Shown here: in pieces, positions 16,505 to 24,672 of the stretch
Layout: each line of letters opens with the position of its first letter
Position numbering within the stretch: the first letter of the stretch is position 1
Assembly (NCBI GenBank): GCA_002050355.1
Contig: MWYY01000057.1
Span: 1-64,000 of the forward strand
Length of the DNA stretch: 64,000 nucleotides
Origin: Acidobacteria bacterium 28-9
GTDB lineage: Bacteria > Acidobacteriota > Blastocatellia > Pyrinomonadales > Pyrinomonadaceae
Reading direction: 5' to 3'
Made by a program: the position numbers and the translations under genes
Notes under the pieces: model-generated
Told to the model about the DNA's origin: nothing
Database searches by the model: none
What the model saw: the letters and a program-made list of their open reading frames with translations, nothing else

Positions 16505-17533
16505 TTAATTCAGCAGGGTTCCTTCAATTCCGATTGGCAAACTGTAAACCGCTTCGTTAGTGGCGACAATCATTTCGCCTTTGCGCGTAAAACAAAGCCC
16601 GACCACATTCATCCCGGCGACAAAAATTTCCGCTTTCTCAGCGTCTGACGCAATCCGCATAATTCCCTGTCTTCCCTCGGAACTTGCCGCAGCGTAAAGA
16701 TTTCCGGCGCGGTCAAACGCTAAACCCTGCGGTCTGCCGAAGCCGCGATAAAAAACTTCGTCAAAACCGTCTTTATCAACCCGGTAAATGGCATCAAAAC
16801 CGGATAATCCGGGGGCGGTTACATACAATTTTTCGTCCCTGCCGAAAGCCAGATGATACGCCGAAACTGATGCTTCAAGCAGTGCGAAAGATTCGGGTCT
16901 GCCCGTTTCCGGCACGCGGTAGAGCGTTCCGCTGCGGTCGCCGACAAACATTAAGCCGTTTTTATCAAAGGCGATGCCAGTGGCAATTCCCAAATCAGAG
17001 GCGAAAGGCACGACTTCTTCGTCGCTTTCAATACGGCAAACTTCGCCGTCGGCGCGAGCAGTTATGAAAAGCTGTCCGGTGCGGTCAAAAGCAACGCCCG
17101 TCGGATTTAATATATCGGCGGACATTTCCGTCAAAAAACCGTTTTTATCGAGCCGAAAAAGAGTTGTAGGAAGTTGCTGACCGCGTGAACCGGAACGCGT
17201 CAGAATAATAGAATCGTCTTTCGGGTCAACTGCCGGGTTTGCGACAATGTGTAAATCTTCGGCGATTTTTTTTCCAACCGTAATGTTGACTGAATTGCTT
17301 TTACTGCCATCGCTTTCCAGATGAACTTTGACTTCCGTAGAATCGAAATCATCCGGCACAGCCGCTATCACGCGGTTTGGTGAAGCTCCGACAATACGCA
17401 CCTTTTGACGGTTGAAAAAACAGCCGAAGTTTTCGAGGTTGCTGATTTGAAAGTCTTCACACTCGATAAAAATCTCGCCGCCCGGAATCGCGCGCGGCGG
17501 ATTGATAGAGGTTATTTTGCCTGCTTTGCTCAT
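16505..17533 (-). CDS. IPT/TIG domain plus NHL/SMP-30-like beta-propeller protein
   Basis: The 342-residue protein begins with an immunoglobulin-like IPT/TIG domain (ITSINPPRAIPGGEIFIEC ... VIAAVPDDF, about residues 7-88). It continues with a six-blade-like propeller whose repeats read PTGVAFDRTGQLFITARADGEVCRI, ATGIAFDKNGLMFVGDRSGTLYRV and PQGLAFDRAGNLYAAASSEG. There is no signal peptide, so it may be cytoplasmic. Propellers of this sort bind ligands or act as lactonases, but I see no metal-ligand set that would justify the enzyme call. Confidence 0.8.
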   Translation of the reverse strand: MSKAGKITSINPPRAIPGGEIFIECEDFQISNLENFGCFFNRQKVRIVGASPNRVIAAVPDDFDSTEVKVHLESDGSKSNSVNITVGKKIAEDLHIVANPAVDPKDDSIILTRSGSRGQQLPTTLFRLDKNGFLTEMSADILNPTGVAFDRTGQLFITARADGEVCRIESDEEVVPFASDLGIATGIAFDKNGLMFVGDRSGTLYRVPETGRPESFALLEASVSAYHLAFGRDEKLYVTAPGLSGFDAIYRVDKDGFDEVFYRGFGRPQGLAFDRAGNLYAAASSEGRQGIMRIASDAEKAEIFVAGMNVVGLCFTRKGEMIVATNEAVYSLPIGIEGTLLN

Positions 17534-17583
17534 TATTTTTTCACTCCAGAGAAGAGAAACTTTGATTTTACAACGCGAAATTC

Positions 17584-17630
17584 ATTTAACATTTAACATT
17601 TAGCAAACTGTGTAATGATAAATGTTAAAT
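17584..17630. repeat. Heptad array with inverted arms at the phzF-like stop
   Basis: Three 7-bp units of ATTTAAC type (17584-17604) are followed by an inverted copy. ATTTAACATTTA (17591-17602) and TAAATGTTAAAT (17619-17630) form a perfect 12-bp stem. The stop of the adjoining gene (17625-17627) lies in the right arm. Confidence 0.75.
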
Positions 17631-18539
17631 AAAAAACACTTCACCTTTTGCAACAATTACCGAGCTTCCGCCGATTTTTACCTTTTCCACCCTTCCCTTT
17701 TCGCCCGAAATTTCTGCAAAAATGCGGCTCGGACGCTGCATAAAATCGCCTTGTTCGATTGTAAATTCCTTCGTATCAATCGCGCCGTGATAAACCAAAT
17801 AACCGGAAAGGGCGCCGGCAGCGCTGCCCGTCGCAGCATCTTCTGCGATGCCGTCGTCGGGCGCAAAAAATCTGGCGTGAATTCGTGAACTCTCCTCGAT
17901 GGTTTCAAACGAAAAAACATAACAGCCGATTGCGCCGTGTTTGAGATAAACTTCCGCCAAAAGCTGTGAATTAATTTTGCACCGTTTCACCGCATCGAGC
18001 GAAGCCAGCGGAACTGCGAGTGATTTGATTCCGGTCGAAACAGTCTGAATCGGCAAAGCGCGGCTGAAACGAAAATCCGATATTTTCAACCCCAAAGCGC
18101 TCGCCAGTTTGTTTATTTCACTTTCGTTGGAAATAATTTCGCCTGCTTCAAATTTGCCCTGCGTCATTACAACTCGATACGGTTTTCCGCCGCGAAACTC
18201 AATCTCTACGGGCAAAACGCCTAAATTTAATTCCTGGCTTATTTCCACAAAACCATTTTCCCAATGCGGCATAACTTCGAGGTGTGCCAGCAAATACCAA
18301 GTTCCGACGACCGGATGACCGGCGAGCGGAAGTTCCTGTTTCGGCGTGAAAATTCGTAAACGTCGTAAAGCGTTTTCCGAGGGCAAAACAAAAACCGTCT
18401 CACTCAAATTCATTTCGCGCGCAATCTTTTGCATCTCCTCATCCGACAAATCTTCGGCTTCGGTGAAAACCGCCAGCGGATTTCCGCAAAATGCTCTGTC
18501 GGCAAAAACATCAAGCTGGTAAAAATTATATCTTCGCAT
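17625..18539 (-). CDS. PhzF-family isomerase-like protein
   Basis: The 304-residue protein (ATG at 18539, MRRYNFYQLDVFADRAFCGNPLAVF) belongs to the PhzF/diaminopimelate-epimerase fold. It has two pseudo-symmetric halves; MNLSETVFVLP contains the conserved acidic residue, with LPLAGHPVVGT after it and DAATGSAAGALSGYL in the second half. PhzF proper isomerises a phenazine precursor, but most bacterial homologues lie outside phenazine clusters and their substrate is unknown; no phenazine genes are seen here. The stop codon lies in the heptad element at its 3' end. Confidence 0.88.
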   Translation of the reverse strand: MRRYNFYQLDVFADRAFCGNPLAVFTEAEDLSDEEMQKIAREMNLSETVFVLPSENALRRLRIFTPKQELPLAGHPVVGTWYLLAHLEVMPHWENGFVEISQELNLGVLPVEIEFRGGKPYRVVMTQGKFEAGEIISNESEINKLASALGLKISDFRFSRALPIQTVSTGIKSLAVPLASLDAVKRCKINSQLLAEVYLKHGAIGCYVFSFETIEESSRIHARFFAPDDGIAEDAATGSAAGALSGYLVYHGAIDTKEFTIEQGDFMQRPSRIFAEISGEKGRVEKVKIGGSSVIVAKGEVFFI

Positions 18540-18748
18540 CCGATCATTATGAGCCAAAATTTGTAAATTGTGAATTTATAAATAAAAAGTAAATATGATT
18601 TTCCGAAGTTTAAGCCGTCAATGACTAATTATCATTTCCGAGACAGTTTGTTTCGGCATTCAAATTGAAATATATAAAAGAAGTTGGCGGATTTTGTAAA
18701 ATCATCCGGCAAACCGCCGTTTTATTTTCGTTTCAATGCTTTACTGTC

Positions 18749-18778
18749 TTGACATCGAATTGAAAAGGCGTGTAAATT
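18749..18778 (+). promoter_or_regulatory. Sigma-70-type promoter for rpsA
   Basis: A perfect TTGACA (18749-18754) is followed after 17 bases by GTAAAT (18772-18777), a moderate -10 match. It would give a leader of about 240 bases before the S1 start codon. Confidence 0.6.
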
Positions 18779-18891
18779 CTATGTTTATCCGGTCATTGTG
18801 AGCAATGTTGGAAGCGAAGCAAAATAAAATGTCTCATCTCTCTTTTCAGATGATAATCCTACAATAATTGTCGGCAGATTTAACTTCTTTT

Positions 18892-18925
18892 CCAACTAAA
18901 TTATAACCGGCTGTAGTTGGTTTTT
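18892..18925 (+). promoter_or_regulatory. Terminator-like hairpin in the rpsA leader
   Basis: CCAACTA (18892-18898) pairs with TAGTTGG (18914-18920), followed by five T residues. An alternative 7-bp stem, AACCGGC with GTTGGTT, overlaps the right half. Mutually exclusive structures in the leader of an autoregulated ribosomal-protein gene suggest attenuation or S1 feedback, but this is inference. Confidence 0.35.
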
Positions 18926-19024
18926 CCGCAAAGCCAATTTATTTTTATGCCGACTCGGGTAAAAAGCGGAAATGTTTCATTTTTCGAGCAGCTACTTTTA
19001 ATAAGGAAATTGATAAAAACTTAA

Positions 19025-20800
19025 ATGACAAACGAGGTTACAAACGGAACCGAAAATTTAACGCAAAGTGAATTTTCGGTTGAGGAACAAACGGAAACGG
19101 TAAATTTGACTGAAGCGGCGGAGCACCAACAGTCGGCAGATATGCCGGTTTTACAAAATGCGCCGATTCCAGAGGAGCCGATTTTACAAGATATGCCCGC
19201 TTCGACCGAAGACGAACATTCGGCTGATGAGCAGCAAAATTCCAGGGAAATGGATTTTGGCGCGATTCTGAAAGAGTTTGAACAAGACCAGACGATTTAT
19301 CATCAAGGCGAATTGGTCGAAGGTAAAGTCGTCGGTATTTCTGAGCGCGGCGTTCTTGTTGACTTCGGCTATAAATCCGAAGGCATTGTTCCGATTGAGG
19401 AATTTACGTCGCCCGAAGGCGAAGTCGAGGTTAAGAGAGGCGACCCTGTCGAAGTCGTTATTCGCATGATTCATTCGGGTGACGCACCCCCGATGCTATC
19501 GCGCGAAGACGCTCTGAGTCGTAAATCCTGGGCTGAAATCGAACGATTCTTCAACGAAGAATTGCCGATTACCGGTCGCGTTATCGAGAAAACCAAAGGC
19601 GGTTTGCGCGTTGACCTGTACGGCGTCGAGGCTTTTCTGCCCGGCTCGCAGATTGATTCGCGCCCGATTAGAAACCTCGATGTTTATCGGGGGCAGGACA
19701 TCGAAGCGAAAATCATTAAATTCAGTCGCAAACGGAACAATATCGTTTTGTCGCGCAAAGTTTTGACCGATGAAATTGTTAATAAACAAAAAGCGGAAAC
19801 TCTCGGACAAATCGAAGAAGGTTATATTGTTGAAGGCACGATAAAAAACTTGACCGAATACGGCGCGTTTGTCGATATCGGCGGCATTGACGGTCTTCTG
19901 CACGTAACTGATATGTCCTGGAACAGATTGCTGTATCCGAATCAGATGTTCAAAGTCAATGACACGGTTCAAGTCAAAATCTTGAAACTCGACCGCGAAA
20001 AGGAAAAAGTCGCGCTCGGTTACAAACAGCTGCTTCCAGACCCGTGGTCAACCGTGACGGAAGTTTATCCGGTTAACACGAAACTAAAAGGAAAAGTTTC
20101 AAGCGTTACCGATTACGGCGCGTTTATTGAGCTTGAGCCGGGCGTTGAAGGTCTCGTTCATGTCTCGGAAATGTCCTGGTCGAAGCGTTCCAAAAGTCCT
20201 AAAAAACTACTCAATGCGGGCGAGGAAATCGAAGTTCAGGTTTTGGGAATCGATACGCACGACCGCCGCATCTCGCTCGGGATGAAACAGCTGCAGGAAA
20301 ATCCCTGGGAAACCATCGCCAGCCGCTACCGTGTCGGCTCGACTATCCGTGGTCGCGTTCGCAATCTAACCGATTTCGGCGCATTTGTTGAAGTCGAAGA
20401 AGGAGTTGACGGACTGGTTCACGTCTCGGACATTTCCCACTCGAAAAAAATCAAGCATCCGAAAGATGTTTTGAAACGCGACCAGGAAGTCGAAGCCGTT
20501 ATAACGAACATAGATACGCGCGAGCGCCGGATGTCGCTTTCGATAAAGGAATTGACGCCGAGCGCGTGGGAAACTTTTATCACGACGCACAAACCGGGCG
20601 ACCTCGTGCGCGGACAAGTTTCACGTTTTGCCGGTTTCGGCGTTTTCGTCCAACTCGGCGAAGACCTCGAAGGCTTGTGTCATATTTCAGAGTTGTCCGA
20701 CGAGCGTGTTGAACGCCCCGAAGACGTTGTTGCGATTGGTCAGGAAAGATATGTCCTGGAACAGATTGCTGTATCCGAATCAGATGTTCAAAGTCAATGA
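19025..20800 (+). CDS. rpsA: 30S ribosomal protein S1, 5' part, broken by a tandem duplication
   Basis: S1 binds mRNA on the 30S subunit. This frame gives 591 residues. An acidic N-terminus (about 1-75) is followed by S1 (OB-fold) repeats at about 93-165, 180-250, 265-335, 350-423 and 435-508, and most of a sixth at about 523-574. Repeats carry the typical EYGAFVDIGG-GLLHVTDMSW and DFGAFVEVEEGVDGLVHVSDIS patterns. After Gln-Glu at residue 574 the frame runs into the second copy of an 838-bp duplication and ends after 17 out-of-frame residues. Removing one copy gives a continuous 801-residue S1 ending at 22268. As written, the sixth repeat lacks its last strands. ATG at 19025 is supported by an AAGGAA run upstream. 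Confidence 0.9.
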   Translation: MTNEVTNGTENLTQSEFSVEEQTETVNLTEAAEHQQSADMPVLQNAPIPEEPILQDMPASTEDEHSADEQQNSREMDFGAILKEFEQDQTIYHQGELVEGKVVGISERGVLVDFGYKSEGIVPIEEFTSPEGEVEVKRGDPVEVVIRMIHSGDAPPMLSREDALSRKSWAEIERFFNEELPITGRVIEKTKGGLRVDLYGVEAFLPGSQIDSRPIRNLDVYRGQDIEAKIIKFSRKRNNIVLSRKVLTDEIVNKQKAETLGQIEEGYIVEGTIKNLTEYGAFVDIGGIDGLLHVTDMSWNRLLYPNQMFKVNDTVQVKILKLDREKEKVALGYKQLLPDPWSTVTEVYPVNTKLKGKVSSVTDYGAFIELEPGVEGLVHVSEMSWSKRSKSPKKLLNAGEEIEVQVLGIDTHDRRISLGMKQLQENPWETIASRYRVGSTIRGRVRNLTDFGAFVEVEEGVDGLVHVSDISHSKKIKHPKDVLKRDQEVEAVITNIDTRERRMSLSIKELTPSAWETFITTHKPGDLVRGQVSRFAGFGVFVQLGEDLEGLCHISELSDERVERPEDVVAIGQERYVLEQIAVSESDVQSQ

Positions 20801-21585
20801 CACGGTTCAAGTCAAAATCTTGAAACTCGACCGCGAAAAGGAAAAAGTCGCGCTCGGTTACAAACAGCTGCTTCCAGACCCGTGGTCAACCGTGACGGAA
20901 GTTTATCCGGTTAACACGAAACTAAAAGGAAAAGTTTCAAGCGTTACCGATTACGGCGCGTTTATTGAGCTTGAGCCGGGCGTTGAAGGTCTCGTTCATG
21001 TCTCGGAAATGTCCTGGTCGAAGCGTTCCAAAAGTCCTAAAAAACTACTCAATGCGGGCGAGGAAATCGAAGTTCAGGTTTTGGGAATCGATACGCACGA
21101 CCGCCGCATCTCGCTCGGGATGAAACAGCTGCAGGAAAATCCCTGGGAAACCATCGCCAGCCGCTACCGTGTCGGCTCGACTATCCGTGGTCGCGTTCGC
21201 AATCTAACCGATTTCGGCGCATTTGTTGAAGTCGAAGAAGGAGTTGACGGACTGGTTCACGTCTCGGACATTTCCCACTCGAAAAAAATCAAGCATCCGA
21301 AAGATGTTTTGAAACGCGACCAGGAAGTCGAAGCCGTTATAACGAACATAGATACGCGCGAGCGCCGGATGTCGCTTTCGATAAAGGAATTGACGCCGAG
21401 CGCGTGGGAAACTTTTATCACGACGCACAAACCGGGCGACCTCGTGCGCGGACAAGTTTCACGTTTTGCCGGTTTCGGCGTTTTCGTCCAACTCGGCGAA
21501 GACCTCGAAGGCTTGTGTCATATTTCAGAGTTGTCCGACGAGCGTGTTGAACGCCCCGAAGACGTTGTTGCGATTGGTCAGGAAA
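19910..21585. repeat. Perfect 838-bp tandem duplication within rpsA
   Basis: Unit 1 is 19910-20747 and unit 2 is 20748-21585. Every position I compared is identical. The junction joins CAGGAAA to GATATGTCC with no shared bases at the breakpoint. 838 is not a multiple of three, so the second copy is in a different frame. It could be a recent duplication or an unmerged overlap of contig ends. Confidence 0.93.
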
Positions 21586-22268
21586 TGGATTTCAAAATTC
21601 TCCGCATCGAACACGAAGACCAAAAAATCGGACTTTCCGCGCGCGCTGTCGGCAAGGAAGAAGAACCGACGGTTGATTCAAAAATGTATTCGACCGAAGC
21701 GAAAGGCGGGATGGCTTCTCTCGGCGAGTTGATGAATCTGAAACGCGGCGGTAAAACAGGCGAAGAAGAAACAAAGGACGAACCGAAACTATCGAAAAAG
21801 GAAAGAAAAGCACAACAGGCAATCGAAAAATCTCTTCAGGATTCCGCTGCTGCCGATTCGCAGGAAACAGCATCGGAAGATAATAAAGAAGATGTTTTGC
21901 CAGCAAACGATGCAGCTAAAACTTCTGAAGCTGTAGCGGAAATAGGAGATGAGAATTCTTCGAGCGAGGAGGCGTCTGCGGAGGCTGGAACTTTTAATGA
22001 CGATTCAGCAGAGAGTAATCCTGCTCAAGCGGAAGAAACCGCAACCTCTTCTGAAAACGAAAAAGCCAAAACCGATTTGACAACGGAAATCACTGAATTG
22101 ACCAATACCGAAAGTAAAAAAGGCGACCAGATGGAAAACATACCGACTGAAAACCTTGAAGCTGAAAGTTCCTCAGTTGTAAATGCTGCGGAAAACTCCG
22201 CTGCTGAAAATGAAGTCGTAAATTCCGAAGCCAAACAAGATTCGGAAGAAAAATCAGCCAAAAGCTAA
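20751..22268 (+). CDS. rpsA: 30S ribosomal protein S1, 3' part (duplicated segment plus acidic tail)
   Basis: The frame holds the second copy of S1 repeats 3 (partial) to 6, then the authentic end of repeat 6 (MDFKILRIEHEDQKIGLSARAV) and a tail of roughly 215 residues. The tail is rich in Glu, Ser, Ala and Asn and looks disordered. The ATG at 20751 (MSWNRLLYP) lies 4 bases after an AGGAAAG sequence created by the duplication junction, so independent initiation of a 505-residue fragment is conceivable. A frame-open start at 20628 only adds out-of-frame residues. In an intact gene this part continues the product that begins at 19025. HU follows 36 bp downstream. Confidence 0.8.
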   Translation: MSWNRLLYPNQMFKVNDTVQVKILKLDREKEKVALGYKQLLPDPWSTVTEVYPVNTKLKGKVSSVTDYGAFIELEPGVEGLVHVSEMSWSKRSKSPKKLLNAGEEIEVQVLGIDTHDRRISLGMKQLQENPWETIASRYRVGSTIRGRVRNLTDFGAFVEVEEGVDGLVHVSDISHSKKIKHPKDVLKRDQEVEAVITNIDTRERRMSLSIKELTPSAWETFITTHKPGDLVRGQVSRFAGFGVFVQLGEDLEGLCHISELSDERVERPEDVVAIGQEMDFKILRIEHEDQKIGLSARAVGKEEEPTVDSKMYSTEAKGGMASLGELMNLKRGGKTGEEETKDEPKLSKKERKAQQAIEKSLQDSAAADSQETASEDNKEDVLPANDAAKTSEAVAEIGDENSSSEEASAEAGTFNDDSAESNPAQAEETATSSENEKAKTDLTTEITELTNTESKKGDQMENIPTENLEAESSSVVNAAENSAAENEVVNSEAKQDSEEKSAKS

Positions 22269-22304
22269 AGGTTTAAAGCTTGTTTCAAATTGAGGAAAAG
22301 ACAA

Positions 22305-22586
22305 ATGACAAAAGCAGATTTAGTTGAAAAAGTTGCCTCCGAAGCCGATATGACTAAAAAAGATGCCGAGCAGCTCGTAGAAATCATTTTCGAGAGCATC
22401 GTCAGCACCTTGAACAAAGGCGAAAAAATCGAACTGCGCGGTTTCGGCAGCTTTCGCGTGCGACAGCGCAACGCACGTAAAGGGCGCAACCCGAAAACCG
22501 GTGCGGCGGTCAATATCCCTGCCAAACGCGTCGCATACTTTAAACCCGGCAAAGAACTCAAAGAAGTTATCAATACCGGTAATTAA
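22305..22586 (+). CDS. hup: HU/IHF-family nucleoid DNA-binding protein
   Basis: The 93-residue protein starts at the ATG at 22305 (MTKADLVEKVA), preceded by TGAGGAAAAG. It shows the HU signature GFGSFRVRQRNARKGRNPKTG spanning the beta-arm, with IPAKRVAYFKPGKELKEVI at the C-terminus. HU bends and compacts DNA as a dimer. Its place directly behind rpsA matches the rpsA-ihfB/hup order of many bacteria. Co-transcription with rpsA is likely. Confidence 0.95.
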   Translation: MTKADLVEKVASEADMTKKDAEQLVEIIFESIVSTLNKGEKIELRGFGSFRVRQRNARKGRNPKTGAAVNIPAKRVAYFKPGKELKEVINTGN

Positions 22587-22600
22587 GGAAAACTCGTGCC

Positions 22601-23095
22601 GTGGATGTTTTGTGGAATCCCTGGCGTTACGATTATATCAAATCCGGCGACGAGCTGACGCCGAAAAGTTCCGGCGGCTGCGTGTTTTGCGACATTTTAA
22701 ACGACTCGGATGACGACGAAGAAAAATTTATTCTTCATCGCGCCGAGTTTAATTTTGTAATTCTCAATATTTATCCCTACATTAGCGGACATCTGATGAT
22801 TGTGCCGTTTAAGCATCTTGCCGATTTAGATTATGCCTGCAAAAACACATCCGACGAAATGATGGATTTGGCAAAACGCTGCCAAACCGCTCTGCGCGAA
22901 GTTTATAATCCGAATGGTTTCAACTTGGGAATGAATTTCGGTAAAGCAGCGGGTGCAGGCGTCGCCGAACATTTTCATATGCATATTTTACCGCGCTGGA
23001 TTGGCGACGCAAATTTTATGACCGCAATCGGCGAAACGCGCACAATTCCCGAAGACTTAAAAACAACTTATGCAAAATTGAAAGGTAAATTTTAA
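22601..23095 (+). CDS. HIT-family hydrolase/transferase (Ap4A phosphorylase-like)
   Basis: The 164-residue protein begins at a GTG (22601), giving DVLWNPWRYDYIKSGD, a start typical of the AP-4-A phosphorylase-like HIT subgroup. CVFCDIL is a zinc-type pair, and the histidine triad HFHMHILPRW at about residues 131-140 contains the nucleotidyl-accepting histidine. It probably cleaves dinucleoside polyphosphates or AMP conjugates. It starts 14 bp after hup and is likely in the rpsA operon. Its TAA (23093-23095) lies exactly at the edge of the attC-like site, marking the boundary of the cassette array. Confidence 0.9.
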   Translation: MDVLWNPWRYDYIKSGDELTPKSSGGCVFCDILNDSDDDEEKFILHRAEFNFVILNIYPYISGHLMIVPFKHLADLDYACKNTSDEMMDLAKRCQTALREVYNPNGFNLGMNFGKAAGAGVAEHFHMHILPRWIGDANFMTAIGETRTIPEDLKTTYAKLKGKF

Positions 23096-23202
23096 CGGTT
23101 GATATAACGTGGGCAAAAACCGTCAACACCCAAGCAAAGAGACAAAAGGCAACGCGATAACAAAGTCGCTGTTTCCGCCTCACATCCAATGTATTGTTGG
23201 GC
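23090..23202 (-). repeat. attC-like integron recombination site A
   Basis: Read on the minus strand, the site starts with GCCCAAC (a perfect R'' box, RYYYAAC), then a spacer and ATGTGAGGC (L''). It ends with GCCCACGT (L') and GTTAAAA (R', one off GTTRRRY). The arms pair with one extra base (GTGAGGC against GTG-GGC), as expected for an extrahelical base. Length is 113 bp. It lies 15 bp after the esterase stop. The R' cut point falls directly behind the HIT gene stop. It shares an ATAACAAAGTCGC block with site B. Confidence 0.7.
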
Positions 23203-23217
23203 TGCGGTAATCTTCTA

Positions 23218-24066
23218 CTACTTGATTGCAACCGACTTGAACACCGTACGAAAAGCTTTAAGCGCGGCTGGATGATAAATCGTCGAATGTTTCTCATTCG
23301 GCATCTTTTCGTAATACCAACTGACACCGAAAAGCGTATTCCTGCCAAGAATATCTGCAAATCGCTGCGTGACTTCCGCAATGCCTTTCTCGTCGCTGCT
23401 AGCAAGATACAAAGTCTTTTTCAGCTTCGGACGCTCGCGCAGCCGTTTGCCGGCGCCGTTAACCAGTTTTTCATTGTTCCACCAAAGACTGGGGTCAAAG
23501 GCGATATAGGTATCGAACAAATCGGGTTCAAGGAGAAAAGTCTCAATCACAAACAATCCGGCAAGGGACTCGCCCACAATCGCCGTTTCATCGGTCGTGC
23601 GATAGCGTCTCTTTATCTGCGGCATCAACTCACGGCGGATGAAGCTTCTAAATTCCGCAGAGCCTCCAACACGCGGCGCAATTTTTTTATCGTTTTGGTT
23701 TTCGGTGAGACCGGTCATATCTCGCCGACGCTCGGTATTTTCAATGCCCACCAGCAAGAATGGTCGCATTGTTCCATTGCCCGCTGATACCTGCACAAGC
23801 CCAGCCACGTGCAGAAAGTCTTCGGCTATACCGCCATCCGGCATGTAAAGCACGGGCAGCCGCGCATCGACGGATTCCACGTAGCCGGGCGGCACATAGA
23901 CATTGATGCGCCTTGTTTCACCGAGAGTTTTGGAGTTAATTGTGAACGTTTCACCTATGACCAACGGCACTGCCTTGTCATCTGAAGATGGGCGACCCTG
24001 ACCATGCACGCAGGCAATGGATGCTAAAACGAGACCTAAAGCAAATAATTTCCTGATTTTTTGCAT
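23218..24066 (-). CDS. Secreted alpha/beta-hydrolase esterase (IroE/Fes-like fold)
   Basis: The ATG at 24066 has an AGGTG ribosome-binding site; a GTG 4 codons upstream is an alternative. The protein is about 282 residues. A signal peptide ends in IACVHGQ, possibly a lipobox-like LASIAC. The putative-esterase domain has RRINVYVPPGYV, LPVLYMPDGG, the nucleophile elbow IVGESLAGLFVIE (Ser near residue 160), and an acid/His region near FDPSLWWNNEK and NEKHSTIYHPA. Such enzymes cleave ester-linked ligands such as siderophores or acyl groups; the substrate is unknown. It is the second gene of cassette 2, with codon choice visibly more mixed than its chromosomal neighbours. Confidence 0.8.
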   Translation of the reverse strand: MQKIRKLFALGLVLASIACVHGQGRPSSDDKAVPLVIGETFTINSKTLGETRRINVYVPPGYVESVDARLPVLYMPDGGIAEDFLHVAGLVQVSAGNGTMRPFLLVGIENTERRRDMTGLTENQNDKKIAPRVGGSAEFRSFIRRELMPQIKRRYRTTDETAIVGESLAGLFVIETFLLEPDLFDTYIAFDPSLWWNNEKLVNGAGKRLRERPKLKKTLYLASSDEKGIAEVTQRFADILGRNTLFGVSWYYEKMPNEKHSTIYHPAALKAFRTVFKSVAIK

Positions 24067-24125
24067 AGTTTTTTTCACCTGTTCAGAAATGTTAAGGACA
24101 AAGTGAAGCCGCTAAACGATTGGTT

Positions 24126-24632
24126 TTATTTACTCACCGTCGGCAAAGCCGAATCAGCATCCACAGGAAAGTAATAAACGCGAAAAATTTTGCCCTCGCG
24201 GAACTCATATACAGACAAACTTCGTTGCGACTTTAACCCTTTCTTGCCGGACCAAGAAGCACGCTCCAATGCTGTTATGCGACTTCCCGCACACTGAATC
24301 CATTCCAGAGATGATTTGCAAGTCGGACAACTGCGGAAGTAGCTCTCCATACTCGCGCGTAGTGCCTTTTTGCCTTCGGCTTCAATTGAGACTTTTGCTC
24401 CGTCCACGTTTAACCATTGTACATTGTAATCTGCGGCTTCAAGCATCGCGTCGATGCTGCGTGTGTTAAAAGCTGCAACAAACTCCCGCACCCGCGTTTC
24501 CTGCGCAGTCTTGGATTGAGCTAGGCTTGATGCAGGCGACATTGCTGCTGCAACAGCTACGACAATTGCAAGCAGAATTACAAGCCACAACTTCGGGACT
24601 ACCTTCATTAAATTGTGACGATGATTTTTCAT
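24126..24632 (-). CDS. Secreted SnoaL/NTF2-like protein (cassette gene)
   Basis: The 168-residue protein has an N-terminal signal/membrane segment (about 13-38) ending near SSLAQSK. An NTF2-like cone follows: RVREFVAAFNTRSIDAMLEAADYNVQWLNVDG and a C-terminal strand LSVYEFREGKIFRVYYFPV. SnoaL-like folds act as small-ligand pockets, from polyketide cyclases to unknown steroid- or lipid-like ligands. GGAGAAAACTTGA precedes the ATG. It is the first gene after the cassette-2 boundary (24679) and lies 59 bp upstream of the esterase. Confidence 0.75.
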   Translation of the reverse strand: MKNHRHNLMKVVPKLWLVILLAIVVAVAAAMSPASSLAQSKTAQETRVREFVAAFNTRSIDAMLEAADYNVQWLNVDGAKVSIEAEGKKALRASMESYFRSCPTCKSSLEWIQCAGSRITALERASWSGKKGLKSQRSLSVYEFREGKIFRVYYFPVDADSALPTVSK

Positions 24633-24672
24633 TCAAGTTTTCTCCAGACTAAGTTAACTGTAAAGTGAAAAT

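Larger units (their letters stand above)
18540..19024. other. 485-bp divergent intergenic region, leader of rpsA
   Basis: It contains a sigma-70-type promoter (18749-18778) and, in the roughly 245-base leader, a terminator-like hairpin (18892-18925). Upstream of the promoter, the stretch at about 18683-18720 has a weak GGCGG/CCGCC pairing. No open frame or RNA gene is recognised. Confidence 0.6.

Noticed and set aside
19025-22268. Programmed frameshift in rpsA
   Set aside because: No slippery sequence is needed: the frame change is fully explained by an exact 838-bp direct duplication.
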